From assembly GCA_028869355.1 (NCBI GenBank), contig JAGWSK010000274.1, positions 1-6,350 on the forward strand: a stretch of 6,350 nucleotides of DNA. The letters run 5' to 3'. This document shows, piece by piece, positions 4,956-6,350 of the stretch (its first letter is position 1; each line of letters starts with the position of its first letter). The notes below the pieces were generated by a model. That model did not search any database. It was not told the DNA's origin and saw only the letters and a program-made list of their open reading frames with translations. Source of the stretch: Alphaproteobacteria bacterium (GTDB lineage: Bacteria > Pseudomonadota > Alphaproteobacteria > Micropepsales > Micropepsaceae). The position numbers were made by a program, and so were the translations under genes.

Positions 4956-6350
4956 ATGCGCTTTGGCGACGATCTGCTCGACGAAATCTTAAGGCGCACG
5001 GACTTGGTTCAGCTGGTCGGCCGGCGTGTACGGCTGCAACGCAAGGGCCGGGTTTTCTGGGGGCTTTGCCCGTTTCACAAGGAAAAGTCGCCGTCATTCA
5101 AGGTCGATAACGAGCGGCGCAACTACCACTGCTTTGGCTGTGGCGCCGGCGGCAGCGCCTTTCAATGGCTGATCGAGACGGAGGGTCTGCCTTTTCCCGA
5201 GGCCGTCGAGAGGCTTGCCTCCGAAGCCGGCGTGCCACTGCCGGCGCCGAGCGAATCTGATCGGGCGTCGGCAATCCGCCGCAAGTCGCTTTATGAAATC
5301 ACCGCGCTGGCGGCGGGTTTTTACCAGGAACAGCTTCGTGGCAGCGCTGGGGCGGCGGCGCGCCGCTATCTCGATAGCCGTGGATTGAGTGCGGGCGCAG
5401 CGGAACGTTTTGGCCTCGGCTATGCGCCGGGCCGGAATTCCCCGTTGCTGACCTGGCTGCGCAGCAAAGGCATCGAACTTGAGGCTATGGTTGAAGCCGG
5501 TCTGGTCAAACCGGCCGAAGATGGCCGGCCGCCGCGCGACTTCTTTTTTGACCGGCTGATGTTTCCGATTGCCGACATCCGCGGCCGAATCGTCGCATTC
5601 GGCGGACGCGGTCTCACCCCCGATGCCAAGCCCAAATACATCAACACCGGCGAAACCCCGGTCTTCGCCAAAGGTCATCTGCTTTACAACCTGCACCTGG
5701 CGCGCGAAGCGGTTCACAAAGGCGCGTCTCTGATCGTTGCCGAGGGTTATATGGACGTGATTGCCCTCGTTGAGGCCGGATTTCCCGGCGCCGTCGCGCC
5801 GCTGGGCACCGCCTTGACCGAAGATCAGCTCGCCCTGCTCTGGCGCGCTTCGGCCGAACCCGTCCTTTGCTTCGACGGCGATGAAGCCGGGCTGCGGGCC
5901 GCCAAACGCGCGAGCCATCTGGCACTGCCGCACCTGACGCCCGGCCAATCGCTGCGCTTCGTGTTCCTTCCCGGCGGCGAGGATCCGGATTCGCTGATCC
6001 GGTCGCGGGGCGCCGAACCCATGCGCACATTAATGGCGAAGGCCCAGCCACTGGCGGATGTGCTGTGGACCGGTGAAACCGAGGGGCGGGACTTTTCCAC
6101 TCCGGAACGCCGGGCGGGGCTGGAAGCGGAACTCGACCGGCTGGTCCAAACCATACGCGACCCCAAAATCCACGATTATTACCAGCGGGATTTCCGCGAA
6201 CGCGTTTTCAACGCATTCAAACGGCGCAAATTTGATCCAAGTCGCAGGAAAACGTCGGGGCGCGGCCCGGCGGGCCAACCGGCTGACCCGGTGTCCTCCG
6301 ATGTCAAGCGCAGCCTTTTGGCGACCAGCGGCCTATCGGCGACGCACAAT
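4956..6350 (+). CDS. dnaG: DNA primase DnaG, 5' part (runs off the right edge)
   Basis: The frame is open from ATG 4956 to the window end, giving 465 of an expected 600-650 residues. DnaG synthesises RNA primers at the replication fork. The N-terminal CHC2 zinc ribbon is intact: CPFH (Cys38, His41) and CFGC (Cys59, Cys62). The RNA-polymerase core carries FFFDRLMFPIAD (196-207), VAFGGRGL (213-220) and PKYINTGETPVFAKG (226-240). The TOPRIM metal-binding residues are Glu263 in AEGYMDV, Asp307/Asp309 in FDGDEAG and Asp343/Asp345 in GEDPD. The helicase-binding C-terminal domain is beyond the window. The visible end (about 425-465) is a Gly/Pro/Ser-rich linker. The start fits homologues beginning MRF; the Shine-Dalgarno is weak (GGA). 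The YqeY-domain gene precedes it by 96 bp, and rpoD would be the expected next gene. Confidence 0.97.
   Translation, partial: MRFGDDLLDEILRRTDLVQLVGRRVRLQRKGRVFWGLCPFHKEKSPSFKVDNERRNYHCFGCGAGGSAFQWLIETEGLPFPEAVERLASEAGVPLPAPSESDRASAIRRKSLYEITALAAGFYQEQLRGSAGAAARRYLDSRGLSAGAAERFGLGYAPGRNSPLLTWLRSKGIELEAMVEAGLVKPAEDGRPPRDFFFDRLMFPIADIRGRIVAFGGRGLTPDAKPKYINTGETPVFAKGHLLYNLHLAREAVHKGASLIVAEGYMDVIALVEAGFPGAVAPLGTALTEDQLALLWRASAEPVLCFDGDEAGLRAAKRASHLALPHLTPGQSLRFVFLPGGEDPDSLIRSRGAEPMRTLMAKAQPLADVLWTGETEGRDFSTPERRAGLEAELDRLVQTIRDPKIHDYYQRDFRERVFNAFKRRKFDPSRRKTSGRGPAGQPADPVSSDVKRSLLATSGLSATHN

Noticed and set aside
5094..5948. A 284-codon minus-strand open frame
   Set aside because: It lies entirely antisense to dnaG, whose zinc ribbon and TOPRIM motifs are clear.

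Overview
The window reads as a core chromosomal segment of a GC-rich alphaproteobacterium. The evidence is gene order and protein sequence: a fabB end followed by fabI, and a carA gene divergent from a GatB/YqeY-domain gene that precedes dnaG. Both arrangements are common in that class. The exact genus cannot be fixed from the sequence.

Layout. Bases 1-132 encode the last 43 residues of a beta-ketoacyl-ACP synthase (FabB/KAS I type). FabI, the enoyl-ACP reductase, follows 27 bp later (160-999), so the left edge is the end of a fatty-acid elongation operon. FabI converges on a minus-strand block. Between the two lies a GA/TC-rich spacer with a perfect 12-bp inverted repeat whose arms contain both stop codons. 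The minus-strand block, in transcription order, is carA (4265-3072), a SoxC-like molybdopterin sulfur/sulfite dehydrogenase (3004-1718) with a Tat signal, and a SoxD-like monohaem cytochrome c (1725-1057). The cytochrome overlaps the dehydrogenase stop by 8 nt. To the right, divergent from carA, are a GatB/YqeY-domain protein (4395-4859) and dnaG (from 4956). dnaG runs off the right edge with 465 residues visible.

How the genes work together. FabB and FabI act in type II fatty-acid synthesis. The SoxC-like protein and the cytochrome form a plausible periplasmic redox pair: molybdenum-centre oxidation of a sulfur compound with electrons passed to haem c. No soxXYZAB genes are in view. CarA is the glutaminase subunit of carbamoyl-phosphate synthetase, and carB does not follow it. 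DnaG is the replication primase.

Most unusual feature. A composite palindromic element of about 120 bp (roughly 1588-1706) with three consecutive hairpins lies inside the start of the cytochrome gene. It appears to be read through in frame, adding about 40 residues ahead of the signal-peptide hydrophobic core. Other points are two substitutions in the FabI inhibitor/active-site region and a structured hairpin just upstream of dnaG. I see no CRISPR array, transposase, phage gene, tRNA or rRNA, and no convincing new multi-gene system.
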